The translations under genes and the position numbers were made by a program. The notes under the pieces are model-generated. The model worked only from the letters and a program-made list of their open reading frames with translations, searched no databases and was not told the origin of the DNA. Below are positions 29,938 through 41,000 of a DNA stretch of 64,000 nucleotides, in pieces; the first letter of the stretch is position 1, and the number at the start of each line of letters is the position of its first letter. The stretch comes from Microcebus murinus (lineage: Eukaryota > Chordata > Mammalia > Primates > Cheirogaleidae), in NCBI RefSeq assembly GCF_040939455.1, contig NC_134115.1:26252727-26316726 (forward strand), given 5' to 3'.

Positions 29938-30460
29938 TGTGTTTCTTGGACTTTTTTGCCATGTTCAGAAATGCAACATTTAAATTGATAATTCAAGCAA
30001 TCATGCTTTAAATGTATATGATAGCTTTTTCCGGGGTAAGATGGCTGCAGTTCATGTGTTGAGGACGTGGGGCCGCAATGCTGGGCAGCTGATCTGTGTT
30101 TGATATTTTCAAACGCTCATGTTTTGAAGCCAAATTATGTGTGTTTCTTCAGTTATCCTTCATTCAAGTATAGCCATCCACAACAATTGTTGAAAACAAC
30201 TGCTGGTTTACATGGACAACTTGTTCAGTTCAAACTGTCAGGCATTAGAGAAGGGATTGGAGAAGCAACAGTTAAAGAATGGTATGTAGAAGGAGGATAC
30301 AGTGTCTCAGTTTGATAGCATCTGTGAAGTACAAAGTGATAACGTTTCTGTTACCATCACTAGTCGTTATGATAGAGTCATTAGAAAGCTCTGTTATAAT
30401 CTAGATGACACTGCCTATGTGGGGAAGCCATTAGTAGACATAGAAACAGAAGCTTTAAAA

Positions 30461-30662
30461 CAGGGGTCCTCAAACTTTTTAAACAGGGGGCCAGTTCACT
30501 GTCCCTCAGACCGTTGGAGAGTGCGGCACACATTCCACACATGCGCACTGTGGGCCGGGCTGCTAAGCAGGACAGGCAGTGGGGGCACAAACACACGCTG
30601 GGTGGGATAAATGTCCTCGGTAGGTTGCATGTGGCCCGCAGGCCATAGTTTGAGGATGCCTG
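30461..30662 (+). mobile_element. Nonautonomous hAT-type DNA transposon, copy 1 (202 bp)
   Basis: Ends caggggtcctcaaactt and agtttgaggatgcctg are imperfect terminal inverted repeats. A perfect 8-bp target duplication, ctttaaaa, lies at 30453-30460 and 30663-30670, the hAT hallmark. It sits inside the DBT pseudogene and so is younger than it. It has no transposase. Confidence 0.93.
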
Positions 30663-30682
30663 CTTTAAAAGATGTGGACAAT

Positions 30683-31013
30683 AGGCCTGGCATGGTGGCT
30701 CACAACTTTAATCCTAGCTCTCTGGGAGGCCAAGGCAAGCAGATCGCTCAAGGTCAGGATTTTGAAACCAGCCTGAGCAAGAGCGAGAGCCTGTCTCTAC
30801 TAAAAATAGAAATTAATTGGCCAACTAAAAATATATAGAAAAAAAAAATTAGTTGGGCATGGTGACATATGCCTGTAGTTCCAGCTACTTAGGAGGCTGA
30901 GGCAGGAGGATTGCTTGAGCCCAGGAATTTGAGGTTGCTGTGAGCTAGGCTGACAGCAAGGCACTCTAGCCTAGGCAACAGAGTGAGGCTCTGTCAAAAA
31001 CAAACAAAAAAAA
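30683..31013 (+). mobile_element. Alu inserted in the DBT pseudogene
   Basis: Starts 'aggcctggcatggtggctca'; target duplication gatgtggacaat / gatgttgacaat at 30671-30682 and 31014-31025. It is strepsirrhine type, with the 'ttggccaactaaaaatatat' linker. Confidence 0.94.
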
Positions 31014-32554
31014 GATGTTGACAATATACAGGGATTCTGAAAGTTCAACAGAATTATGCCTGGAACTATAGGAGTTGTATTCCAGCTACTTTTGAACAGA
31101 AAGAAACTTAACTAGAGCCGCAAACTAATAATGGAAACACCACAGACTGAGTGGGCCCTAGGATTAAATTTCAGCTCTTGGATTTATTAGTATTTTCAAC
31201 TGCAGTTAAGTTTTACCTTGCTGTCAGATTCAGAAGATGATGTTGTGGAAACTCCCGCTGTGTCCCATGATGAACACACACACACACACCAGGAGAGCAA
31301 GGCCCAAAAAACACTGGCAACTCCTACAGTTTGCCACATTGCAATGGAAAACAGTACTAAGCTGAGTGAAGTTGTTGGCTCAGGAAAAGATGGCAGAATA
31401 CTTACAGAAGATATTCTCAACTATTTGGAAAAGCAGACAGGAACTATATTACCTCCTTCACCAAAAGCTGAAATTATACAAACTCTGCCAAAACCCAAAG
31501 ACATGACTATTCCTATACCAGTATCAAAACCTCCAGTATTCACAGGCAAAGACAAAACAGAACCCATAAAAGGCTTTCGGAAAGCAATGGTCAAGACTTT
31601 GTCTGCAGCCCTGAAGATATCTCAGGCTGTTGTGATGAGGTCAACATTACTGAACTGGTTAAGCTATGAGGAGAATTAAAACCCATTGCGTTAGCTCATG
31701 GAATTAAACTCACCTTTATGCCCTTCTTCTTAAAGGCTGCATCCTTGGGATTACTAGTTTCCCATCCTTAATGCTTCTGTAGGTGAAAACTGCCAGGATA
31801 TAACATATAAGCCTTCGGATATATGGGATATATTGGGATAGCAATGGATACTGAGCAGAGTTCGATTGTCCCCAATGTGAAAAACATTCAGGTCTGCTCT
31901 GTATTTGAGATTGTCACTGGATTGGATAACCTCCAGAAATTGGGCTCTGCAGGTCAGCTCGGCACCACTCATCTTACAGGAGGGACATTTACTCTTTCCA
32001 ACATTGGATCAATTGGTGGTCCCTATACCAAACCACTGATACTGCCCCCCAAAGTAGCCATGGGAGCCTTTGATCAATTAAGGCCCTTGCCCAATTTAAC
32101 CAAAAAAGAGAGGTTATATAAGGCACAGATAATGAGTGTGAGCCAGTCAGCTAATCACAGTTATTGATGGTGCTACAATGTCACACTTCTCTAATTTGCG
32201 GAAATCCTACTTAGAAAACTCAGCTCTTATGCTACTAAATCTGAAATGAAGATTGATAAGACATTCTTGAACTTTTTGAGTTTCCAAAGAGTATGTAAAG
32301 CCTAGCTGTGCCAGCACATGTTTATCTTTATAATCTGTATTATAAATGATTCGTATTGTATGATTAAGGTTCTAAAGCACAATATCTATCACTGTTCTAT
32401 TAGACTTTTTATTGAAAATGAATAATGGTGTAATTGTTCTCCTGGGGCTGTCACATTTTAAAGGTCAGAGTGACTTCTTATGGTGCTGAGGTCTTTGAGT
32501 CAATGGATTGAAAATGGCAACAATAACAAAACTAATGTTACAATAAGACAGATA

Positions 32555-32557
<3 letters not shown>

Positions 32558-32631
<74 letters not shown>
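32558..32631 (+). repeat. (TA)n(CA)n compound microsatellite
   Basis: About 21 TA units followed by about 15 CA units in the 3' UTR-derived part of the DBT retrocopy. Confidence 0.97.
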
Positions 32632-32636
<5 letters not shown>

Positions 32637-33316
32637 GCCCTGTTTTTGTTTTTAGCTGACTCTTGATGAAACTTTTTAATTCTACTTAATTGGGAAAAGG
32701 AATTTATGTACAAAAAAAATATTTCCATTTCCCTACAATCATGCTAACTGTTGTATAAAATAAGTACAATTATACTTATCTTTTAAGGTATACAGCAGTA
32801 TATTCTTGCTCTGTATAGAAATATCATCTGTGTTTTATGTAAATTAACATCTTTTCAAAGGGAAAACAACAACATGGTCTTAAAAATGTCCAATTATAGT
32901 TTTATAACCAGTCTATTAAAGGTGTTTGTTTAAAATAGACATACTTTTAGAATTTTGGTAATAATTTAGTGTTTTTCTGGGAAAGAACTTCGCCTTTGCA
33001 AACTGCCATCATATAAGGAAAAAACTTTAAATGTAGCAAGCTGACTTTTTTATATATTCAGAAGTCTGCTCCCTTTTAACTTTCTTGGTCTTCAGCTAAA
33101 AAATAGGATAAGACAAGGAATTAAGGTCTATTCCATTCTCCATATCCTACGTAAGAATGTGGATAAGAGAAGAAAGGAGTCTAATGGGTAATTATGGACA
33201 TAAAAATAAAATAAATTTTATATATCGGTGAAGATTTCATAATGACTATTATGTTAAAAGTCCCCTTTAATCAGAAATAGCATCAAGATGAATATAATCT
33301 AATATTTTGATTTGCA

Positions 33317-33394
33317 TTCAGAAATTGAGGTTGTTCTAATATTGTCCAATCAAATCAGAAATTGAGGTTGTTTCTAATATTGTCCAATCAAATA
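33317..33394 (+). repeat. Tandem duplication of a ~38-bp unit
   Basis: 'tcagaaattgaggttgt', then 'tctaatattgtccaatcaaa', is present twice in a row, differing by one extra T in the second copy. A recent local duplication. Confidence 0.92.
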
Positions 33395-33859
33395 CTGTAT
33401 GCCAAAATAGTTGTTCAAATAGTTTTGTGATAGAAAAAAAGGTCATTTTAATGTCTAGATTTATCTTAAAATGGAAATAATTTTTAAATCAGAAAATGAT
33501 AAATAAATGGTGTTATTTTAAAAACTGGGGTAATACAGAGTTATCAATAAAATAAAATAATCATCTATAGCCTACCACTATCAACATTTTGATGTACGTA
33601 TCTGTATATATGGCTATTCTTTTTATTAAAATGGGATCATAGTATATCTACTAGTTTATCATTTGATTGTTAAAATTTAACATTATATTGTGGGTCACTT
33701 TACATGTCAATAAACAATTCCACATTGTCAAATAAATATATATATATATATATTATATACCTATCAAACTGCTAAGGGTTCAGGTAAATATATAGGAAAT
33801 TATCCTCACCTTTCAAGAATTTACTTTCTTTTTTGTTGTTGTTTTGGTTTTGATTTTTT

Positions 33860-33948
33860 TGTTTTGTTTTGTTTTTATTTCAGCATATTATGGGGGTACA
33901 AATGTTAAGGTTACATATATTGCCCATGCCTCCCCTTCCCGGAAGAAA
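33860..33948 (-). mobile_element. Very short L1 3' end
   Basis: T-rich left end, then 'ttatttcagcatattatggg' and 'ggtacaaatgttaaggttac', which is the reverse complement of the L1 3' UTR seen elsewhere in the window. Only about 90 bp was inserted. Confidence 0.8.
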
Positions 33949-34164
33949 TAAAATTTACATGCATATAAGAAATCAAGAACAATGTAATAGACTGAGCTGG
34001 AAAACTCAGAAAAAGGAGAAATTTTTGAGGACTAGAATAATCAAATGTTTCTTTAGAGTAGGTGATGGGTAAGGGGTATGGAGGGGAGAATGAGGATTAA
34101 GGCTGTCAACAAAAGGATGGGAAGCCAAAAGATGTGAAAAATGTAAATTGATACATGTTTATAT

Positions 34165-34464
34165 TGGCATAATTGTTTTTTATTTTGTATCAATATGTAA
34201 TATCTGCACGTATTTATGGGGTACATTTGATATTTTGTTACATGCACAGAATGTGAAATGATCAAGCCAGAGTACTTGGGGTGTCCATCACTTTGATTAT
34301 ATATCATTTCTGTGGACTGGGAACATTCAAGTCCTCTCTTCTAGCTACTTTGAAATATACGATACATTGTTGCTAACTAGAGCCACCCTCCTCCGCTATG
34401 GAACATTAGAACTTATACCTTCTAACTGTATGTTTGTACTCATCAACCAATCGCTTTACATTAC

Positions 34465-34516
<52 letters not shown>

Positions 34517-34735
34517 CTTTCCCAGTCTCTGGTCCGTATCACTCACTCTCTACCTCTGTGTGATCAACTTTTTAAGCTCCCACATATGAGTGCCAACATT
34601 AACATAACTGTTAGTCATTTCCTTTCCATATTTGTCTTCTTATTGTCTTCTCACACATTCTATCTGCCCTATGATTCAGCACTTTTGAAGCATCCAATCC
34701 TGTCTAGATCAGAGGGATAGTTTTCTTTATTCTAA
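34165..34735 (-). mobile_element. Older L1 3' UTR region
   Basis: 'gtatttatggggtacatttg', 'ttacatgcacagaatgtgaa', 'ctaactagagccaccctcct', 'catatgagtgccaacattaa' follow the antisense order of primate-age L1 3' ends. A (CA)n run lies inside it. Confidence 0.7.
34466..34515 (+). repeat. (AC)n microsatellite
   Basis: About 24-25 uninterrupted AC units inside old L1 sequence. Confidence 0.97.
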
Positions 34736-35034
34736 TTTCAATTGGAATAAATCTAGCATAGATCTTATTTTTCTCCTTCGACTCACTTGATTGAACAGAG
34801 ACAAAAGTAATTGTACAAGCTTCCATTCATACATATAATGGTTATAGTTTTCCTTCTTTATGTGAGTCATTTATGTGCTGTTTTTCTCAGCTGGATTAAA
34901 TCTTCCTTGTACAGTCATTCAACCAGGAGGGAGGGAAGAAGGAGTGAGGATTTTCTCAGTTCCCTTTGGGAAGGAAGAAATCAAAAAATGCTTCCCTAGG
35001 AACAAACTGTATTTTTTTTTTACCTCTCTATTTC

Positions 35035-35388
35035 TTTATTTTTTTTATTTCAGCATATTATGGGGATACAGATTTTAAGGTTTCAATAAATGCCCTTTTC
35101 CCCTCCCCCCCCCCAAGTCTGAGTTTCCAGCATGACCATCCCCCAGATGGTGCACATCTCACTCATTATGTATGTATATACCCTCCCCCCTCTCCTCTCC
35201 CACCTGCCCAATACCCTATTACTGTAGCACCTGTGTGTCCACTTAGGTGCTACTCAGTTAATACCAGTTTGCTGGAGAATATATCTGGTGCTTGTTTTTC
35301 CATTCTTGGGATACTTCACTTAGTAGTATGGGTTCCAGCTCTAACCAGGAAAATATAAGATGTGCTATATCACCATTGTTTCTTAGAG
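35035..35388 (-). mobile_element. L1 3' end, 5'-truncated
   Basis: 'ttatttcagcatattatggg', a C-rich run, 'taccagtttgctggagaata', 'ctggtgcttgtttttccatt' and 'tatcaccattgtttcttaga' are antisense to the L1 3' end at 338-774. Target duplication caaactgtattttt at about 35004 and 35391. A ~20-nt segment lies between two T runs at its 3' end (see findings). Confidence 0.88.
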
Positions 35389-35471
35389 CTGCAAACTGTA
35401 TTTTTGAATATAGGAAACACCCACTTCTATTGTCATAACTGGTTTTATTTGTATTTCTTTCTTTCTTTTGT

Positions 35472-35764
35472 TTTTTATTGAGACAGAGTCTTGCTCTGTC
35501 ACCTTGGCTAGAGTGCAGTGTTATCATCATAGTTTACTGAAACCTTAAACTCCTGGGCTCAAGCGCTCCTCCTGCCTCAGCCTCCTGAAGCTGGGACTAC
35601 AGGCATTTGCCAAGACACTTGGCTAATTTTTCTATTTTTAGTAGAGACAGGATCTGGCTCTCATGCTCAGGCTGGTTTCAAATTCCTGACCTCAAGTAAT
35701 TCCCCCTCATCCCTCAGTTTCCCAGAATGCTCAGATTACAAGCATGAACCACCATACCCAGCCT
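35472..35764 (-). mobile_element. Older Alu
   Basis: Antisense: 'tttttattgagacagagtct' to 'catgaaccaccatacccagc'. Target duplication tttgtatttctt / tttgtgtttctt. Confidence 0.92.
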
Positions 35765-36786
35765 TTGTGTTTCTTTTAGTTTCAAAACAATCTTAATACA
35801 AATCTGAATGTCCCTTGAAAAAATAAAAAAAATAAAAAAAATAAAAAAAACAATCTTAAATGTATAGAAAAATAATGCCTAATTTGTTTGACCTTAATAA
35901 GATGAAGCGTTTCACTACTGGTATCCTCATTTTAAAACAAAAATACTGACTTCATACCAAGATTTCCAGTGACACTGAGATGCTAATGTATATTTCTGAG
36001 ATAAAGTAGTAAAATGATTATTAAGAGGGCTGGAACTAATCCCAAGCTCTGGCATATATGTTTACCACTGTGTTGGCATACATTCAAATTAAACATTTGC
36101 AAATGGGCAAGAGCAGCACACTTATGTAACTTTTGAAATGTACTTGGAGAAAAATTAATCACCATACAATATCAGAAGGCTGGGAAACATCATATGAATA
36201 CAGGAATATAAGCACAACTGAATTCTAAATCAGCAGTTTGAATATGTAAGTTGAAGTCACCTGAAATGTAAAGAGCTGCAAAAACTTAAACAATGTTATT
36301 TGAAGTCCAGAGGACAGCTAGAGCATTATGACCCCAGAATGCTACAAGTGCAAACATTTGTATAAAAGTCTTCCAATAACCTAACACTGGGGAAATAGAA
36401 TGCATATAACTTATTTGTATTTTATTACTATTGGAGACACATTATTTTTCTCATATGATAAAATATTACACATTATCTCAAAAGAGTTGTCCATGATTAC
36501 TATCTGGGTGTCTTTATCTACCACCCATTATAAAACTCACCCAAGCTGAATGTCATCCTCTCTCACCACTAACATAAACTTCCTAGGGTCAACAATTACC
36601 TTGGGTTGGTAAATCCATCAGACATTTTTCCAGTGTTCCTCTTACTTCTCCTTCTCAGTGACATGTGAGAGCTGCCCTACTTCCTCCATCTGGAAGTCAC
36701 CCCATCCCATGCCTTCTGTGACAGTACCCTCCTATGCCTTCCTCTGACCTGTGGGCTGTCCTTCTCATTCTACACATTCTCTTTTA
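35765..36786. other. Unassigned intronic stretch
   Basis: Includes an (AAAAAAT)n-like run at 35821-35850. No gene or repeat otherwise recognised. Confidence 0.5.
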
Positions 36787-37240
36787 CTGTGTTTCCCCAA
36801 AAATAAGACAGGGTCTTATGTTTATTTTTCCTTAAGAAGACACCCTAGGGCTTGTTTTCAAGGGATGTGTTATTTTTTTTTTTTTTAGTATGGTACAACA
36901 ATCTACATTTATTCAAATATAGTTAAGTCGTCTTCTTCTGGAACATCACCATAACTCTCCAAACCCCAAATTCCATCCTGAATTTCTGGCGACTCAATTT
37001 CCTTTAGAACCATTGGCCCCAATCTCTCATGTCGAGCAACAGAGCTCTCATGGGGCAGATGAGAAGGGCTGCTCGGCTTCTTTACTGCTCTGTGAGGAAA
37101 TGCATGGGTTGTGCAGATACACTGCATAGCCACGCCCATCACTAGATCTTATTTTCGGGGTAGGGCTTATATTGTGCAAATGCTTAGAAATCCTGCCAGG
37201 GCTTATTTTATGGGTAGGGCTTATTTTCGGGAAAACACAG
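36787..37240 (-). mobile_element. Tc1/mariner-like DNA transposon, internally deleted (454 bp)
   Basis: Terminal inverted repeats: left ctgtgtttccccaaaaataa, right ttattttcgggaaaacacag. Each is next to TA (36785-36786 and 37241-37242), the target duplication of the Tc1/mariner superfamily (pogo/Tigger group plausible). Inside, on the minus strand at 36909-37142, is a 77-residue reading that ends in an acidic tail (YGDVPEEDDLTIFE, then stop) with AATAAA-type sequence right after. This may be the C-terminal remnant of the element's own transposase. No catalytic domain remains. Confidence 0.82.
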
Positions 37241-37479
37241 TATGACAAACCCAACCACTGCAGTTAATCTAGTTCCTGCTCTCCTCAACTCTTATGCACA
37301 TTTTATATCTCCCATTTAGATAAGTCCTCTGAGCTCCAGACCTGCAAGTCAACACCTACTTGTCATCTCCATGCGGATGTCACAAAGGCACCTCAACTCA
37401 GCAGGAACAAAGCAGACCTCCAGATATCCCTCCCTAGCTGGGCCTCCTCTTCTGTTCCCTAACACAGTGATGGCCACCA

Positions 37480-38190
37480 GTTATACAAGCCCAAAACCCT
37501 GGAAAAGCTTCTCCCTCTCCTTCCACAGCCTATAGTCACAAATCCTGTTGATTTTGCCTCTTATATCTGTCCATTTCTCTTTACCTCTATCACAACCTGC
37601 CTGTCTCTTTCATGGTCCACAGCAATCACCTTTTAACTCATCTCCTCCAGCAACTATCCTTGCCCTGTTACATTCTGTTCACCACTCTGAAATTATTTTT
37701 AATACATATTATTAAATGCAAATATGACCTATCTTCCTCGGCCTAAACCCTTCATTGGCTTCCCACTGCTCTTGGGTTAAAGGGAAAGACCTGCAGAGAC
37801 ACTCAATGTGGTTATTCCTTTTCTCTCTGGCCTCATCTATTTCCACCACCTCCTCCTCCTTCATTCTTTGCCACACTCTTCTTGGTCCTCCTCCTCCCGT
37901 CTGAGTCTTTGCACAAGCCTTTCCCCTCCCTCTCTCTACCTAGTTAATTCCCATTTAACCATCAGACTCAGCTCAAATGTCACTTCGGGCTGCATTCTTG
38001 AAGCATCTCCACAAAATAAGCCAAGTCTTCTGAATTTACATCTCTATAGCACTCTGAATTTTTCCTTTTTTAGAAATTATATACTTATTCATGCTCATTT
38101 GATTATTCACTCTGAATGAAGATAAGGCAGGAATTGCATCTCTTTGCTTACCATTTTATCCCTGACACTCTGAAGTCCTTGCTCTTCATC
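37480..38190 (+). mobile_element. L2 LINE fragments
   Basis: 'ttcattggcttcccactgct', 'tctggcctcatctatttcca', 'gagtctttgcacaagccttt', 'actcagctcaaatgtcactt', 'ggcaggaattgcatctcttt' follow L2 order. Diverged. Confidence 0.75.
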
Positions 38191-38217
38191 AGCTTATCAA
38201 CTCTTATGACACTAGAG

Positions 38218-38411
38218 CAGGGGTCCTCAAACTTTTTAAATAGGGGGCCAGTTCACTGTCCCTCACACCATTGGAGGGCCGGACTATAATTTAAAAAAAA
38301 AAGCTATGAACAAATTCCTATGCACACTGCACATATCTTATTTTGAAGTAAAAAGACAAGCTGGCAAAAATACCCTCATGTGGCCTGCTGGCCATAGTTT
38401 GAGGACGCCTG
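38218..38411 (+). mobile_element. Nonautonomous hAT-type DNA transposon, copy 2 (194 bp)
   Basis: Same family as the copy at 30461: caggggtcctcaaactt at the left, agtttgaggacgcctg at the right, perfect 8-bp duplication cactagag at 38210-38217 and 38412-38419. The two copies share the ends and 'gggggccagttcactgtccc' but differ in the middle. Confidence 0.93.
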
Positions 38412-38419
38412 CACTAGAG

Positions 38420-39359
38420 CATACTAGCTCCACACGCTATTGAGACCATGCCCTGCTGGAACATGAGGAGGTGCAAGTGCCTAAACTAATGTGGAAACCT
38501 AGAATGGCTTCTGTCTGTGTTTTGCACTTCAAAAAAGGGTTAAGGGTTACATTAGATTACTCTACACAGGTAGGAAGAAAGCCACTTCTAGATTACATAG
38601 CACAAGGGAAAAATCTGCCCCACTGAGTGGAAGGCACTAAAGATCTTACCTCTTATGTTGCACCTTCAAACACATTGGCTACAACCAGCTGAGAATGTTG
38701 ATTAACTATGTCTTGTCTACTCTGTATAGAACATAGCAACTCATTCTAGTCATTCTTCCACTCAAAAGCATTTACTGAATGCCGATTTTGTGCAAAAGCA
38801 CTATGTAAAGTGAGGGACCAGAAATGGATAATTAGAGCTATTGTTTATGGAAGGTCTACCATGTTCCAGGATGGTAAGTTCTAAGTGGCATTCACAAGCA
38901 ACATTTCAAGTAAATTACCATCTTATGTAGAAGCAAATACTTAACAAACCATAATAGAAAACCAAAGGGAGTAAGTAGGCCTTTACAATCCACATTATCC
39001 CTTTAAATAGTCCTAGTTAAAGGCATTTGAGAAATTTATGAGGTCTTCAGAGTTCTAATTGAAATCTAGTCTTCCAGGGTTCTTAATTATTCACCAGGAC
39101 ATGAAACTAGTTACAGTTCCCAGTGGCCAAATACGTTGTTATTGAGTATCTATTATTGTTGTTTTAATGATATGGCCAATATCACCAATGCGCCTTGTGT
39201 CTATGAGTTTATAATCAGGTGTCATGGCAAGAAGCCAAATGCAATGTATGAAGATGAATTACACACAAAATGTATCTCTTTTAAACCATGCTACATAGCA
39301 TATAATGCGCAATTGCTAAATATTAGAGATATACTACAAATATTTTCATTAATCAAACT
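38420..39359. other. Unassigned intronic stretch
   Basis: No gene or repeat recognised with confidence. Confidence 0.45.
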
Positions 39360-39519
39360 TTTTTTTTTTTTTTTGAGACACAGTCTCACTCTGTTGCTGG
39401 GACTAGAGTGCCATGGTGTCAATCTAGCTCACAGCAACCTCAAACTCCTGGGCTCAAGCAATCCTTCTGCCTCAGCCTACCAGGTAGCTGGGGCTACAGG
39501 CATGCACCACCATGTCTGG

Positions 39520-39601
<82 letters not shown>

Positions 39602-39714
39602 ATCTTTTCTTTTTATTAGTAGAAACCAGGTCTCAAACTCCTGAGCTCAAATGATCCTCCCGCCTCAGCCTCCCAGAGTGCTAGGATTACAGGCGTGAGC
39701 CACCACGCCCAGCC
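39360..39714 (-). mobile_element. Alu with internal microsatellite
   Basis: Antisense Alu from T14 and 'gagacacagtctcactctgt' to 'gtgagccaccacgcccagcc'. The linker between arms is replaced by an expanded (TA)n(CA)n(TA)n run. Target duplication like atccaactttttaa. Confidence 0.92.
39522..39602 (+). repeat. (TA)n(CA)n(TA)n compound microsatellite
   Basis: About 18 TA, then about 15 CA, then about 6 TA units inside the linker of an Alu. Confidence 0.96.
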
Positions 39715-40885
39715 CAATCCAACTTTTTAAATATTTTAAATGCACCACGGAACTCCAACTTTAAAAAGGTTTCATTGTGTTTGAGTGACCCATTGAGAAT
39801 TCATCTTGCATTTTGTTTTCTTAGTGTCTTAGATGCACCAGGAAAGAATGAAACATTGTTCTCTTCCCTAGAGGGGAAGCTAAATATTAAGACCAGCCTG
39901 CACACAGCAGTTTGTATGACTTGCTCTAGAACAAGCTGTGCACTGAGTATGGAGTAGCCACTGTTTTGGGGAAGGCCCTTCTCAGCCTGGACAGGACAGG
40001 GAGTAATGGCTGACAGAGGGCTGGGAGCAGCACCCAAGCAAGGCATCGTGTGGCCACAAGGAGCAAGGACAGCAGTGGCCACTGTGGACTTAGCAGGGGT
40101 TGTACTGGTTTAAAAACCAGACATCTGGAAGATTCCTTTTCAAAACTATAGGGAAGTTCCAAGAGTGCAGCAGCTTTGTCTTGTTCACGGGCCTAGCCTC
40201 AGAAGACAAACAGTACCTGGGACATAATAAACACTCAGTATCTGGGAAGGAACGAATGCTCAGATCATAAAAGTCTCCAGGCATCTTTGTAGGGTGGAAG
40301 GAAAAGAAAGAGAGGTCTCAACAGAACTGATATTGGACTTCCCAATAATTGTGGTAGGCAGGGCTCAAACTGGTTCTCTTAAAATTGGGGAAATGAAAAA
40401 CAAAAGTCACATTATTAGCACCCAATTGGGTAAATTCATTTCTAGTACACTAATCACTGAAAGCATTTATTAATAAATAAAGTCCTGACAGGGATGCTAT
40501 GCAAATGAAATACTTCTATCTGAGGGGCAAGATTAGATAATACAGACGTTTTTTGACATTTTGGGGTCACTTATCCTTTTGAGATCTAATGAAAGCTGTG
40601 AATTTCTCCACAGAAAAATCCATATGCAGACACTGCAAGAATCATGGGAGGGTGGAAGTAGGGGTGGGAGTGAAGGTGAGGGGAGGGGAATAGAGATTGA
40701 AGAATGACTCATTAAAGAAAAGCAGGATAAGAAGAATCCGATATCTTTTTTGAATCTATCTCAATCAGGAATTCAAAGGCACAGCAACAAAGAGGCAGGA
40801 CTGAGGGAGAAAGCTAAGTGCTCAGGTAGCTGAAATGGTAACCAGGATCTCTGAATTAAAAGCAGAGAGATAATAAGTGCTGGAG
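39715..40885. other. Unassigned intronic stretch
   Basis: Overlapping short ORFs on the minus strand (39801-40284) show no family signature. No repeat recognised. Confidence 0.45.
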
Positions 40886-40889
40886 AGAA

Positions 40890-41000
40890 AACAGACCTGG
40901 ATTCAAATCTCAATTCCATTCCTCCTTAGGTGTATCCCACTAGTCAAGCTACTTAATTTGTCTGAGCTTTGTGTTCCCTGAAATTGTATCCACTGATGGA
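40890..41000 (+). mobile_element. MIR fragment
   Basis: 'acagacctggattcaaatct', 'caattccattcctccttagg', 'tcaagctacttaatttgtct' in MIR order; short and diverged. Confidence 0.6.

Larger units (their letters stand above)
30031..32450 (+). pseudogene. DBT: DBT processed pseudogene (branched-chain acyltransferase E2), disrupted
   Basis: Intronless copy of DBT, the mitochondrial lipoamide acyltransferase core of the branched-chain 2-oxo acid dehydrogenase complex. The old start ATG is at 30041 and the old stop at 32247-32249. Recognisable parts in order are the transit peptide, the lipoyl domain (…[27 protein letters not shown]), the hinge and E1/E3-binding region ([20 protein letters not shown]) and the catalytic domain ([14 protein letters not shown]). 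Lesions: a small deletion and frameshift near 30280-30290; a hAT and an Alu inserted after ETEALK; an in-frame stop near 31669; further frameshifts; and loss of the DHR-type catalytic motif near 32150-32165. About 213 nt before 31228 do not fit the mRNA and end like a splice acceptor (see findings). 3' UTR-like sequence continues past the coding end; its poly(A) end was not found. It lies opposite to GDA inside GDA intron 1. Not a working gene. Confidence 0.93.

Noticed and set aside
31218..31679. 153-residue ORF matching the DBT hinge and E3-binding region
   Set aside because: Clearly homologous, but a fragment of a processed pseudogene with frameshifts and a premature stop on either side; not a live gene.
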